DNA of 64,000 nt, from the NCBI GenBank assembly GCA_022791975.1, contig JAAWAC010000041.1, forward strand, positions 281,363 to 345,362. The letters are read 5' to 3'. The first letter of the stretch is position 1, and each line of letters opens with the position of its first letter. Both the position numbers and the translations under genes were made by a program. This DNA is from Lachnospiraceae bacterium (GTDB taxonomy: Bacteria; Bacillota; Clostridia; Lachnospirales; Lachnospiraceae). Positions 17,548 through 26,603 of this stretch are shown here, one piece after another. The notes under the pieces are model-generated. The model searched no databases. It saw only the letters and a program-made list of their open reading frames with translations, and had not been told where the DNA came from.

Positions 17548-18882
17548 ATGGGAAAATATTTTGGTACAGATGGATTTCGGGGAGAGGCCAATGTAAAGTT
17601 GACGGTAGAGCATGCCTTTAAGGTGGGAAGATATCTGGGCTGGTATTATGGCCGGGACCACAAGGCACGGATTGTAATCGGAAAGGACACCCGAAGAAGC
17701 AGCTACATGTTTGAGTATGCCTTGGCGGCCGGGATCACAGCTTCTGGTGGAGATGCCTACCTTTTGCATGTGACCACCACCCCCAGCGTGTCCTATGTGG
17801 TGCGCACAGAGGGCTTTGACTGTGGCATTATGATTTCTGCCAGCCATAACCCCTTCTATGACAATGGAATCAAGGTTATCAATGGCTATGGCCATAAACT
17901 GGAGGCAAAGGTAGAGGATAAAATTGAGAGATATCTGGATGGGGAGAGCGAGGAGCGTCCCCTGGCCGTGGGGGAGGAGATTGGCCGTACCGTGGACTTT
18001 TCCGCAGGCCGGAATCGCTACATTGGCTATCTGATTTCCATTCCCACCCGCTCCTTTAAGCATATGCGGGTAGGCTTGGACTGTGCCAATGGCAGCTCCT
18101 CGGCCATTGCAAAGAGTGTATTTGATGCCCTGGGAGCCAAGACCTATGTGATCCACAATGAGCCGGATGGGGTCAATATCAATACCAACTGCGGTTCCAC
18201 GCATATTGAGGAGCTCCAGCAGTTTGTGCGGGAAAATCATCTGGATGTGGGCTTTGCCTACGACGGAGATGCGGATCGGTGTATTGCTGTGGATGAAAAT
18301 GGAAATGTGGTGGATGGGGATTTAATTCTGTATATCTGCGGAAAATATATGAAGGAGCAGAATGCCCTGCGCCATGACACCATTGTGACCACGGTAATGT
18401 CCAACTTGGGACTTTACAAAGCCTGTGACAAGGCTGGCCTGAAATATGAGAAGACAGCGGTGGGAGATAAGTATGTCTATGAGAACATGACCCAGAATGG
18501 CTTCCAGCTGGGAGGAGAGCAGTCAGGACATATTATTTTCAGCAAACATGCCACCACGGGAGACGGAATCCTGACCTCCTTAAAGGTGATGGAGGTGATT
18601 CTGGAGCGGAAGGTGACTCTGGCTACCCTGGCCTCAGAGGTGAAGATTTACCCGCAGCTTTTGCAGAATCTCAAAGTTTCCCATATGGATGCCACCCTGA
18701 ACCATGAAAAGGTGCAGGAGGCCATTGCCTCCGTGGAGAAGCGACTGGGGGAAGACGGCCGGGTTCTGGTGAGAAAGAGCGGCACAGAGCCCTTGCTTCG
18801 GGTTATGGTGGAGGCGCTCACCGACGAACTCTGTGAGGAGTGCGTATTGCATATTATAAATGCTATGAAGAGTGTTCAGTAA
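17548..18882 (+). CDS. glmM: Phosphoglucosamine mutase
   Basis: Converts glucosamine-6-phosphate to glucosamine-1-phosphate for peptidoglycan precursors. The 444-residue protein begins MGKYFGTDGFRGEAN, carries the phosphoserine loop ISASHNP (Ser99), the metal loop DGDADR (about 240-245), the sugar-binding GGEQSGH and the phosphate loop RKSGTEPLLRVM near the end. AGGAGG lies upstream. All four family motifs are present, so it should be active. Confidence 0.96.
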   Translation: MGKYFGTDGFRGEANVKLTVEHAFKVGRYLGWYYGRDHKARIVIGKDTRRSSYMFEYALAAGITASGGDAYLLHVTTTPSVSYVVRTEGFDCGIMISASHNPFYDNGIKVINGYGHKLEAKVEDKIERYLDGESEERPLAVGEEIGRTVDFSAGRNRYIGYLISIPTRSFKHMRVGLDCANGSSSAIAKSVFDALGAKTYVIHNEPDGVNINTNCGSTHIEELQQFVRENHLDVGFAYDGDADRCIAVDENGNVVDGDLILYICGKYMKEQNALRHDTIVTTVMSNLGLYKACDKAGLKYEKTAVGDKYVYENMTQNGFQLGGEQSGHIIFSKHATTGDGILTSLKVMEVILERKVTLATLASEVKIYPQLLQNLKVSHMDATLNHEKVQEAIASVEKRLGEDGRVLVRKSGTEPLLRVMVEALTDELCEECVLHIINAMKSVQ

Positions 18883-18953
18883 TACTAACAAACAGCAGCT
18901 GCTGCCCGTATAAGGTCTGGAAGGCAGCAGCGGAACTGACAATAGGGGGAAAA

Positions 18954-19871
18954 ATGAAAAAAACAGCATTGGTAGTGATGGCGGCCGGGATTGGCAGCCG
19001 GTTTGGAGGAGGAATCAAGCAGCTGGAGCCAGTGGGGCCCAGTGGAGAGATTATTATGGATTATTCTGTCCACGACGCTCTGGAGGCGGGCTTTGACAAG
19101 GTGGTTTTTATTATCCGCAAAGATCTGGAAAAGGACTTTCGGGAAATCATTGGAAACCGCATGGAGAAGCTTACGGAAGTGGCCTATGCCTTTCAGGAGC
19201 TTTCGGATCTTCCGGCAGGCTTTGAAAAGCCCCTGGAACGCACAAAGCCCTGGGGAACTGGTCAGGCAGTGTTGAGCTGTAGGGGAATTCTACAGGAGCC
19301 CTTCGTAGTTATCAATGCGGATGATTATTATGGAAAAGAAGCCTTTGTAAAGGTGCATGATTACCTTATACAGGAACAGCCTGGTAAGGAAAAGATGAAC
19401 TTTTGTATGGCAGGCTTTATTCTGGGGAATACCTTAAGTGAGAACGGGGCTGTGACCAGAGGTATCTGTCAGGTAGAGAATGGGTATCTCACCAAGGTAG
19501 TGGAGACTCACGGCATTGTCAAGACGCCCCAGGGAGCGGCTGTGGAAGGACCAGAGGGGCAGCTGACCCCGGTGGATGCGGGCAGTCATGTGTCTATGAA
19601 TATGTGGGGGCTGACCCCGGAATTTCTTCATACCCTGGAAAAGGGTTTTGAGAAATTTCTGGCCAATATAAAGCCGGGGGATATAAAGGCAGAATATCTG
19701 CTGCCCACCATTGTGGATGGCCTGATCCGCTCCGGGGAGGCCTCGGTGCGGGTGCTGGAAACCCGGGATAAATGGTTTGGGGTGACCTATAAGGAGGACA
19801 AGCAATCGGTGATGGAGGCCTTCCAAAGTTTGATTGCCAAGGGAGTATACAAAGAGAAGCTTTTTTCATGA
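18954..19871 (+). CDS. Sugar-phosphate nucleotidyltransferase-like protein
   Basis: 305 residues. The N-terminal signature ALVVMAAGIGSRFGGGIKQL is the nucleotide-binding loop of NDP-sugar pyrophosphorylases, followed by VVINADDYYG, the Asp-containing metal site. The middle (residues 140-230) matches an unassigned clade rather than RmlA or GalU, so the sugar is unknown. Start at ATG 18954 behind AGGGGGA. A 9-bp hairpin (18898-18906/18923-18931) without a T-run lies between glmM and this gene. Confidence 0.82.
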   Translation: MKKTALVVMAAGIGSRFGGGIKQLEPVGPSGEIIMDYSVHDALEAGFDKVVFIIRKDLEKDFREIIGNRMEKLTEVAYAFQELSDLPAGFEKPLERTKPWGTGQAVLSCRGILQEPFVVINADDYYGKEAFVKVHDYLIQEQPGKEKMNFCMAGFILGNTLSENGAVTRGICQVENGYLTKVVETHGIVKTPQGAAVEGPEGQLTPVDAGSHVSMNMWGLTPEFLHTLEKGFEKFLANIKPGDIKAEYLLPTIVDGLIRSGEASVRVLETRDKWFGVTYKEDKQSVMEAFQSLIAKGVYKEKLFS

Positions 19872-19876
19872 GGAAC

Positions 19877-19908
19877 AAAGGGGGCATTGCAATCGCGGTG
19901 CCCTTTTT
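19877..19908 (+). terminator. Terminator after the nucleotidyltransferase gene
   Basis: A 10-bp stem (19877-19886 with 19899-19908, two G-U pairs) whose right arm ends in TTTTT, 5 bases after the stop codon. Confidence 0.6.
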
Positions 19909-19955
19909 AACACAAGGACCGGTGAAAGGAGACCGGGCATCTGAGGATAGGACAA

Positions 19956-21692
19956 ATGAAAAGCAAGAAAAAAAGTCTGGTTTCTTATTATGGACCCTAC
20001 AAGGGAATGCTTGCCCTGGATCTTTTGTTTGCCATGGTTGGAGCGGCTGTGACCCTGGCCATTCCCCTGATTGTGCGATATATCACCAACCAGGTGATTT
20101 ATCAGGAGAGCAGCGCGGCCTGGAACAGCATTTTAAAGCTCAGTATTCTAATGGGGGCACTGCTGCTTGTGGAGCTGGGGTGCAATTTTTTTATCAGCTA
20201 TTGGGGACATATGATGGGAGCCCGGATGGAATACGGCATGCGCAATGAAATCTTTGGCCACTATCAGAAATTGTCCTTTACCTTCTATGACAATCAGAAG
20301 GTGGGGCAGCTGTTGTCCCGCGTGACCAACGATTTGTTTGACATTACGGAACTTTTGCACCACGGACCGGAGGATGTGACCATTTCCCTGATTAAGATTC
20401 TGGGTGCATCCTTTATTTTGTTTGGTATCAACCCAACCCTGACTCTGGTAATGCTGGGCTTTTTACCGGTGATCTTTTTCTTTGCCCTGTATCTCAATCG
20501 AAAAATGAAGCACGCCTTTAAGCAGAATCGAATAAAGATGGCAGATATCAATGGGCAGATTGAGGACAACCTGTCGGGTATCCGGGCGGTGAAGTCCTTT
20601 GCCAATGAGGAGATAGAACTGGAAAAATTCCAGAAGGGGAATGACAGGTTTCTTGGGACAAAGAGAAACAGCTACCGCTATATGGCCACCTATCACTCGG
20701 TGCTGACAGCCATGCTGACCGGGCTGAATATTACTGTGGTGCTGATTGGAACCAGGCTTATTACCACAGCCTCCATGGAGGTGGCGGATCTGGTGACCTT
20801 TCTACTGTATGTGGCCAACTTTACGGAACCGGTGAAGAAGCTGATTAATTTTACGGAGCAGTTTCAAAACGGATACTCTGGGTATCTTAGATTTCGGGAG
20901 ATTATGGACATAGAGCCGGATATCCGGGATCGGGCAAATGCCCGGGAGCTTGCCAAAGTCCAGGGAGAGATAAGCTTTTCCAATGTGACCTTCCAGTATG
21001 AGGAGGGGACGGACGTGGTGCTGAACCATATTAACTTGGAGGTACCAGCTGGCAGCTATATGGCGCTGGTGGGGGCTTCCGGAGCGGGCAAGACCACTCT
21101 TTGTAGCCTGATTCCTCGGTTCTATGAGGTGACCTCCGGGTCCATTGCTATTGATGGAACTGATGTTCGGGATGTGACATTAAAAAGTCTGCGGGAGCAA
21201 ATCGGCATTGTGCAGCAGGACGTGTATTTATTTGCAGGCACAGTCCTGGAAAATATTCTGTATGGCCGTCCGGGAGCCACCCGAGAGGAAGCCATTACAG
21301 CGGCCCGGCAGGCCAATGCCCATGCGTTTATTATGGGACTGCCCAAGGGCTATGATACAGATATCGGGCAGCGGGGCGTCAAGCTGTCCGGCGGTCAGAA
21401 GCAGCGGATATCCATTGCCCGGGTGTTTTTAAAGAACCCCCCGATTCTGATTTTTGACGAGGCTACCTCGGCTCTTGACAACGAAAGTGAGCAGGTGGTA
21501 CAGCAGTCCCTGGAAAAGCTTGCCAAGGGGAGGACCACCTTTGTGATTGCCCACCGGCTGTCTACCATTCGAAATGCGGAGAAGATTCTGGTACTTAGTA
21601 AGGATGGCATTGCGGAGCAGGGCTCTCATCAGGAACTGATGGCACGGGGAGGCGTGTACGAAAGGCTGTACCAGATGCAGTTTGATTCCTAG
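19956..21692 (+). CDS. ABC exporter half-transporter (permease-ATPase fusion)
   Basis: 578 residues: six-helix transmembrane domain (about 15-310) and an ATPase domain with Walker A GASGAGKTT (about 375), Q-loop VQQDVYLF, signature LSGGQKQR and Walker B LIFDEATSALD. This is the MsbA/LmrA layout of lipid or drug exporters, working as a homodimer since no second half-transporter gene is adjacent. The cargo cannot be told from sequence. It is followed 57 bases later by the DUF2156 gene on the same strand. Confidence 0.9.
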   Translation: MKSKKKSLVSYYGPYKGMLALDLLFAMVGAAVTLAIPLIVRYITNQVIYQESSAAWNSILKLSILMGALLLVELGCNFFISYWGHMMGARMEYGMRNEIFGHYQKLSFTFYDNQKVGQLLSRVTNDLFDITELLHHGPEDVTISLIKILGASFILFGINPTLTLVMLGFLPVIFFFALYLNRKMKHAFKQNRIKMADINGQIEDNLSGIRAVKSFANEEIELEKFQKGNDRFLGTKRNSYRYMATYHSVLTAMLTGLNITVVLIGTRLITTASMEVADLVTFLLYVANFTEPVKKLINFTEQFQNGYSGYLRFREIMDIEPDIRDRANARELAKVQGEISFSNVTFQYEEGTDVVLNHINLEVPAGSYMALVGASGAGKTTLCSLIPRFYEVTSGSIAIDGTDVRDVTLKSLREQIGIVQQDVYLFAGTVLENILYGRPGATREEAITAARQANAHAFIMGLPKGYDTDIGQRGVKLSGGQKQRISIARVFLKNPPILIFDEATSALDNESEQVVQQSLEKLAKGRTTFVIAHRLSTIRNAEKILVLSKDGIAEQGSHQELMARGGVYERLYQMQFDS

Positions 21693-21749
21693 GAGAGAGT
21701 AAAAAACGGACCCCAAAAAGGCGGTCCTTAAGAAAGAGAGAGAAATCTT

Positions 21750-22649
21750 ATGGAAATACAGTTTAAGCGGCCGGAAATGGCGGATCGGCAGCTGATACAG
21801 AAATATTTGTGGCAACAGAGATCGCAGAGCTGTGAGATGACCTTTGCCAATGTCTATCTGTGGTCCCGACATTATCCCACAGGATTTGCCATTGTAGAGG
21901 ACATGCTGGTGTTTGCAAATCTGGAGGGAGAGCTTTCCTTTACCTTCCCCTGGGGGGAGAGAGATCCCAGGCCGGCGCTGGAGGCGCTTATGGCCTACTC
22001 CCAGGAGCAGGGGACTCCTTTTTTGCTGCACAATGTGACAAGGGAAAGCTTTGCACGGCTGGAAGAGCTGTATCCAGGGCGTTTTGCCATTGCATATGAC
22101 AGAACCTATGCAGATTATATTTATGAGACAGAAAAGCTTGCAAATTTGGCGGGAAAAAAGTATCATGGAAAAAAGAATCACGTCAATAAATTCCTGCGCA
22201 CCTACCCGGACTGGAGCTATGAGTCTATGGGACCAGAGAATATGGAGGAGTGCTTCCAGATGGCCCTAAAATGGAGGGAGCACAATGGCTGTGAGGCGGA
22301 CGAGGAGAAGCTGGCGGAGATCTGTGTGACCTTAAACTTTCTTCGTCTCTTTCAGGAGCTGGAAATGCAGGGAGGCTTGCTGCGGGTGAATGGCCAGGTG
22401 GTGGCCTTTACCATTGGGGAGCCGGTTTGCGAAGATACCATGGTGGTGCATATTGAAAAGGCATTACACCATGTGCCAGGTGCATATGCTATGATAAACC
22501 AGCAGTTTGCTCTCCACCAGGGCAGCGGCTACCAGTATTTAAACCGGGAGGATGATGTGGGTGAGGAGGGGCTGCGTAAGGCAAAGCTTTCCTACCATCC
22601 GGTTTACCTGGTGGAAAAGGGCGTGGTGCGGGAGCTAGGCTGTCAGTAG
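21750..22649 (+). CDS. DUF2156 (phosphatidylglycerol lysyltransferase-like) protein
   Basis: 299 residues with the double-GNAT architecture of DUF2156: GKKYHGKKNHVNKFLRTYPD near residue 140 and GAYAMINQQFA near 250. Relatives include the catalytic domain of MprF and FemAB-like aminoacyl transferases that move an amino acid from aminoacyl-tRNA to a lipid or cell-wall precursor. Here there is no membrane domain, so it is a soluble form whose role is not established. AGAGAGAGA precedes the ATG. Confidence 0.8.
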   Translation: MEIQFKRPEMADRQLIQKYLWQQRSQSCEMTFANVYLWSRHYPTGFAIVEDMLVFANLEGELSFTFPWGERDPRPALEALMAYSQEQGTPFLLHNVTRESFARLEELYPGRFAIAYDRTYADYIYETEKLANLAGKKYHGKKNHVNKFLRTYPDWSYESMGPENMEECFQMALKWREHNGCEADEEKLAEICVTLNFLRLFQELEMQGGLLRVNGQVVAFTIGEPVCEDTMVVHIEKALHHVPGAYAMINQQFALHQGSGYQYLNREDDVGEEGLRKAKLSYHPVYLVEKGVVRELGCQ

Positions 22650-22686
22650 GAATCCGGAACTGGCAGAAAAAAGGAGGAAATTACCA

Positions 22687-23757
22687 ATGAAAGGCTGGGA
22701 ACAGAATATCCGCAGGGTTATCCCCTATACACCGGGGGAGCAGCCCGATTGTCCCAATATGATAAAGTTAAATACCAATGAGAATCCCTATCCCCCTGGA
22801 CCGGGCGTGGTGCGAGCCCTGGAGACTCTGGACACAGACCGCCTCAGGCTGTATCCGGACCCGGCGGCCAGCTGTCTGGTAAGGGCACTGGCCAGGCGCT
22901 ATGGTCTGGGGGAGGATCAGGTTTTCGTGGGGGTAGGCTCTGATGATGTGCTTGCCATGTGCTTTTTAACCTTTTTTAATTCCAATAGGCCTATTTTATT
23001 TCCGGATATCTCCTATTCCTTTTATCCGGTCTGGGCGGAGCTCTTTGGGGTACCCTATGAGACCCCAGCCCTGGATGAGAACTTTTGTATTCGCAAGGAG
23101 GACTATTTTAGGGAGAACGGGGGGATTATTTTCCCCAATCCCAATGCGCCCACCTCTCTTTTGCTGGAGAGCGGGGATGTGGAGGAGATCGTTGCCCGGA
23201 ATCCGGATGTGATTGTGATTGTGGATGAGGCGTATATAGACTTTGCTGAGGGGCCTTCCGCCCTGGAATTACTGGAAAAATTTGACAATCTTTTGGTGGT
23301 ACAGACTTTTTCCAAATCCAGATCCATGTGCGGCATGCGCATTGGCTATGCGGCAGGCTCCCCGGAGCTGATTCGCTGTCTCAATGACGTAAAGTATTCC
23401 TTTAATTCCTATACCATGAGTCTTCCCGCCCTGGAGCTGGGAGTGGCGTCTGTGGAGGATGAGGCTTATTTTCAGGGGACCATCGAAAAGATCAAGGCGA
23501 CCAGGAAAAGAAGTCTGAGGGCTTTGCGGGAGCTGGGCTTTTTCTGCCCGGAGCCCTCGGCCAACTTTATCTTTGCCTCCCATCCAGATTGCCCTGCCAA
23601 GGAGCTTTTTGAGGAGCTAAAAAAGGAGCAGATTTATGTCCGGTATTTTCCAAAACCTCGGATTGATAACTATCTGCGAATTACCATAGGGACGGATGCC
23701 CAGATGGATGCCTTGCTGGAGGCTCTTGGGCGCTTGTTGTCCCAAAGGAAGCAATAA
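22687..23757 (+). CDS. hisC: Histidinol-phosphate aminotransferase
   Basis: A fold-type I PLP enzyme of histidine biosynthesis, 356 residues. It has KLNTNENPYPPGP near residue 27, the PLP-binding DEAYIDF (about 180) and Lys210 in TFSKSRSMCGMRIGYA. The other his genes are not in the window; it lies among unrelated genes, so it is an orphan hisC, and related specificities (aromatic or threonine-phosphate aminotransferase) remain possible. AAGGAGG lies upstream of the ATG. Confidence 0.88.
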   Translation: MKGWEQNIRRVIPYTPGEQPDCPNMIKLNTNENPYPPGPGVVRALETLDTDRLRLYPDPAASCLVRALARRYGLGEDQVFVGVGSDDVLAMCFLTFFNSNRPILFPDISYSFYPVWAELFGVPYETPALDENFCIRKEDYFRENGGIIFPNPNAPTSLLLESGDVEEIVARNPDVIVIVDEAYIDFAEGPSALELLEKFDNLLVVQTFSKSRSMCGMRIGYAAGSPELIRCLNDVKYSFNSYTMSLPALELGVASVEDEAYFQGTIEKIKATRKRSLRALRELGFFCPEPSANFIFASHPDCPAKELFEELKKEQIYVRYFPKPRIDNYLRITIGTDAQMDALLEALGRLLSQRKQ

Positions 23758-23811
23758 GGAGAGGCGGAGCCTTTTGGGGGGAGTGGAATCGAAAATGAAA
23801 AGGAGAGATCT

Positions 23812-24321
23812 ATGACAGAGACATTAGTACAATGGTTTGTGACCAACCTGGGAGGCAGTGCAGCCAAGGAGCTGGTTGTGTTTCTCATTTCCATGGTGCC
23901 CATTCTGGAGCTGCGGGGAGGACTTTTGGCCGCAGGGCCGGCCTTTCTTAATATTCCCATTCTTCGGGCTGTGCCCATTTGCATAGTGGGAAATGTAATA
24001 CCGGTGCCCTTTATTCTGCTTTTGATCCGCTGGATTTTTAAGCTGATGAAGAAGACCCGTCTGTTTCGGCCTCTGGTGGAGTGGTTGGAGAATAAGGCCA
24101 TGTCCAAAAAGGATCAGATCGAGACCTATGGTTTTTGGGGGCTGGTGCTTTTTGTGGGGATTCCCCTGCCTGGTACCGGAGCCTGGACCGGATCGCTGAT
24201 TGCGGCTCTTTTGGGAATGCAGTTTAAGAAAGCATTTCCGGCGGTTTTGCTGGGCATTGCCATTGCCACGGTGATTATGTCGGCCCTTTCCTACGGACTT
24301 TTGGGGGCCTTGTTTGGATAA
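23812..24321 (+). CDS. COG2426 small multidrug-export-type membrane protein
   Basis: 169 residues with four or five membrane helices. The characteristic SMVPILELRGGLLAAGP (about 28-45) and FVGIPLPGTGAWTGSLIAAL (about 115-135) motifs define the Pfam small multi-drug export family, related to DedA-like re-entrant helices. The export role is named by homology only. Preceded by AAAAGGAGAG. Confidence 0.85.
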   Translation: MTETLVQWFVTNLGGSAAKELVVFLISMVPILELRGGLLAAGPAFLNIPILRAVPICIVGNVIPVPFILLLIRWIFKLMKKTRLFRPLVEWLENKAMSKKDQIETYGFWGLVLFVGIPLPGTGAWTGSLIAALLGMQFKKAFPAVLLGIAIATVIMSALSYGLLGALFG

Positions 24322-24342
24322 GAGACGAAGGGGTGAGAGGGA

Positions 24343-25353
24343 ATGAGCAAACGTCTGTTTTTTATCTACAATCCCCGGGCCGGAAAGGAGCATATCCGGG
24401 GAAAGCTCTATGGAATTATACAGGCTATGGCGGACGCGGACTATGAGATTACCATCTATCCCACAAGGCGGTATCTGGATGCTACAGAGAGAATCCTGTC
24501 CCTGCCAGATATCTACGATCTGGTGGTTTGCAGTGGGGGAGACGGCACGCTGGATGAGGTGGTGACAGGCATGATGGGCCGAGAGCACAAGATTCCCATC
24601 GGCTATATTCCTGCTGGCACCTGCAATGATTTTGCCCGGAGTCTGCGAATTCCAGTGGATATGGCCAAGGCGGCCCAGATTGCCGTGACAGGGGAGCGCT
24701 TTGCCTGTGATGTAGGCTCCTTTAATGAGAATCACTTTATTTATATTGCGGCCTTTGGACTGTTTACGGATGTGTCCTATTCCACCAAACAGGAGGTGAA
24801 AAATATCCTGGGCCATATGGCGTATCTGGTGGAGGGCATGAAACGTCTGACCAATGTGCGATCCTACAAAATGCAGGTGACCAGCAGGGAGATGAGTTTT
24901 GAGGGGGACTTTCTCTTTGGCATGGTGACCAATTCCCGATCTGTGGGAGGCTTTGAAAATATCATCGGAAAAAATGTGATTTTTGATGATGGTCTATTTG
25001 AGGTGACCTTTATCCGCAAGCCGGACAGTCCACTGGAGCTCCAGGAGATTCTGGCGGCTCTTCTGGTGGAAAGGCTGGATAGCAAGTATATGTATTCCTT
25101 CCGGACCAGTCATATTGTGGTGGAGTCTGAGGCGTGTATTCCCTGGACCTTAGACGGAGAGTTTGGCGGGGAGCATACCCGGGTGGAAATAGCCAACAAT
25201 CCCCGGGCGGTGGATATTATCATCGCAAAGGAGTGGCGGGCCGCGATTTCTCTGGAGGCAGCCCTGGAGGCAGAACGGCTTTTGGAGGGAGCCCCAAAGG
25301 GAGAGCTTCCGGGAGCGATGGAGTCAGATAACGGAGAAAAGATGGCAGAATGA
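24343..25353 (+). CDS. Diacylglycerol kinase family lipid kinase (YegS/DagK-like)
   Basis: 336 residues. FIYNPRAGKEHIRGKL at the N-terminus and the ATP-binding CSGGDGTLDEVVTGMM (about 64-80) plus GYIPAGTCNDFARSL identify the soluble DAG kinase catalytic domain. Such enzymes phosphorylate diacylglycerol or related lipids for phospholipid turnover. The tail from residue 305 is Ala/Glu rich. It lies 21 bases after the previous gene and is the last gene before the terminator at 25374. Confidence 0.92.
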   Translation: MSKRLFFIYNPRAGKEHIRGKLYGIIQAMADADYEITIYPTRRYLDATERILSLPDIYDLVVCSGGDGTLDEVVTGMMGREHKIPIGYIPAGTCNDFARSLRIPVDMAKAAQIAVTGERFACDVGSFNENHFIYIAAFGLFTDVSYSTKQEVKNILGHMAYLVEGMKRLTNVRSYKMQVTSREMSFEGDFLFGMVTNSRSVGGFENIIGKNVIFDDGLFEVTFIRKPDSPLELQEILAALLVERLDSKYMYSFRTSHIVVESEACIPWTLDGEFGGEHTRVEIANNPRAVDIIIAKEWRAAISLEAALEAERLLEGAPKGELPGAMESDNGEKMAE

Positions 25354-25373
25354 AAACCGAATAAAAGGGGTGG

Positions 25374-25415
25374 GCGAATTTTGGCAGATTGACCAAAACG
25401 CACATCTCTTTTTTG
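25374..25415 (+). terminator. Probable terminator ending the housekeeping cluster
   Basis: Stem GCG plus TTTTGG (25374-25384, AA bulge) pairs with CCAAAA plus CGC (25393-25401); a T-rich run CTCTTTTTT follows. It opens the 333-base gene-free stretch 25354-25686, which then holds two promoters and a direct repeat. Confidence 0.55.
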
Positions 25416-25475
25416 GTATTTATGTATAAATTTTAAAAAGCGGGCGAGAAATCTTCGGAGATTTATCGTTATAGC

Positions 25476-25504
25476 TTGACATATAGAGTTAGAAAGGTTA
25501 TAAT
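25476..25504 (+). promoter_or_regulatory. Consensus sigma-A promoter P1 of the sugar-acid operon
   Basis: TTGACA, exactly 17 bases, TATAAT: a perfect consensus match. It lies about 180 bases before the first gene. Confidence 0.85.
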
Positions 25505-25576
25505 ATTAGTAAAGGTTCACAAATAGGTATGAGTTTGTATATAAGAACAATGAAGCAGACGATAATTTTCATCTGT

Positions 25577-25616
25577 TTGTTAAATTGCATAAAATATATA
25601 AAAAACTTGTTAAATT
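25577..25616 (+). repeat. Direct repeat TTGTTAAATT, candidate operator pair
   Basis: TTGTTAAATT occurs at 25577-25586 and 25607-25616, 30 bases apart (about three helical turns), downstream of P1 and just upstream of the P2 -35 box. It could bind a regulator on one face of the DNA. The region is AT-rich, so chance cannot be excluded. Confidence 0.45.
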
Positions 25617-25625
25617 TTGGTTATA

Positions 25626-25655
25626 TTGACAGGAAAACAGAGGATATGATATAAT
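25626..25655 (+). promoter_or_regulatory. Sigma-A promoter P2 of the sugar-acid operon, extended -10
   Basis: TTGACA, 18 bases, TATAAT with the extended motif TGATATAAT, 31 bases before the ATG at 25687. Confidence 0.85.
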
Positions 25656-25686
25656 CAAAAACAGTGAAAGAAAGGGGGAGCTACCA

Positions 25687-26541
25687 ATGGGTTTATTTCG
25701 TTATGGCGTGGCCTGTTCTCTGAATGATGTGTCCGTTACCGCTCCGATTACACTGCGGGGGACTATTGAGCAGCTGTGCGAGCAGGCAAAGGAAATCGGC
25801 TATGAGGGACTGGAGATTCAGTTGGCAGACCCGCTGCAGTATGACTGGCAGCATATTAAAAAGGTGACAGGAGAATATGGACTTTCCATTACAGCTTTTG
25901 CCACCGGGCGAGAGATGGGAGAAAATCAACTTTGCCTCATCAGTGACGATGCTTCCGTGCGCCGGGCTACCATTGATCGGCTGAAGGAGCATATTGACTG
26001 TGCGTCTGTAGTTAACAGTCCTGTGATTGTAGGGTCTTTGCGGGCGAAGCTTCTGGGACGTCCGGATTCGGACAAATATGAGCAGTATCATAGGGAGGCT
26101 GTGCTGGAGCTGGCAGATTACGCCAAGGAAAAGGGAACCGTGATCCTGATTGAGAATATTTTAAGCTGGATCAGTGATTATCTGAATACCATGGCTCAGG
26201 TGCAGGATTTTGTCAGCGGTCTGGGAAAAGACAATGTAAAGGTACACCTGGATACCTACAGCATGATGATGGAGGACAATGATATCTGGGGATCCATTCA
26301 GTATTGCGCAAAGGATCTGGAGTACGTGCATTTCTCTGATACAGCCAGGCTTTATCCCGGCGGGGGAAACGTAGACTTCAAAGCATTTATGAAAGCGCTT
26401 GCTATGGCTGGATACAAGGGATGGGTGGTGACGGAGTGTGTTCCGCTGCCTACGGCCTATGACTGTGCAAAGAATGGCTATGAATATATGAAGGCTATGG
26501 AAACTGTGGCATCTATAGAGATGGCTGCAAAGCGTTTTTAG
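25687..26541 (+). CDS. Sugar-phosphate isomerase/epimerase, AP-endonuclease-2-like TIM barrel
   Basis: 284 residues of the xylose-isomerase-like TIM barrel family. Conserved acidic and His metal ligands are recognisable: IENILSW (Glu about 156), KVHLDTYSMMMED (Asp/His region about 190), EYVHFSDT and VVTECVP near the end. Such proteins isomerise or epimerise keto-sugars or sugar acids. It is first in the operon with the TRAP transporter and galactonate dehydratase, so a sugar-acid substrate is likely; exact reaction unknown. AAAGGGGGAG is the ribosome site. Confidence 0.85.
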   Translation: MGLFRYGVACSLNDVSVTAPITLRGTIEQLCEQAKEIGYEGLEIQLADPLQYDWQHIKKVTGEYGLSITAFATGREMGENQLCLISDDASVRRATIDRLKEHIDCASVVNSPVIVGSLRAKLLGRPDSDKYEQYHREAVLELADYAKEKGTVILIENILSWISDYLNTMAQVQDFVSGLGKDNVKVHLDTYSMMMEDNDIWGSIQYCAKDLEYVHFSDTARLYPGGGNVDFKAFMKALAMAGYKGWVVTECVPLPTAYDCAKNGYEYMKAMETVASIEMAAKRF

Positions 26542-26603
26542 AGGATATCGTCAGAGGCCGGAAAGGGGCTCTGTGATATAAAAAATAAATTTGGAGGTAA
26601 GAT

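Noticed and set aside
21706..21732. Hairpin GGACC/GGTCC after the ABC exporter gene as a terminator
   Set aside because: Short stem and no T-run after it; not called.
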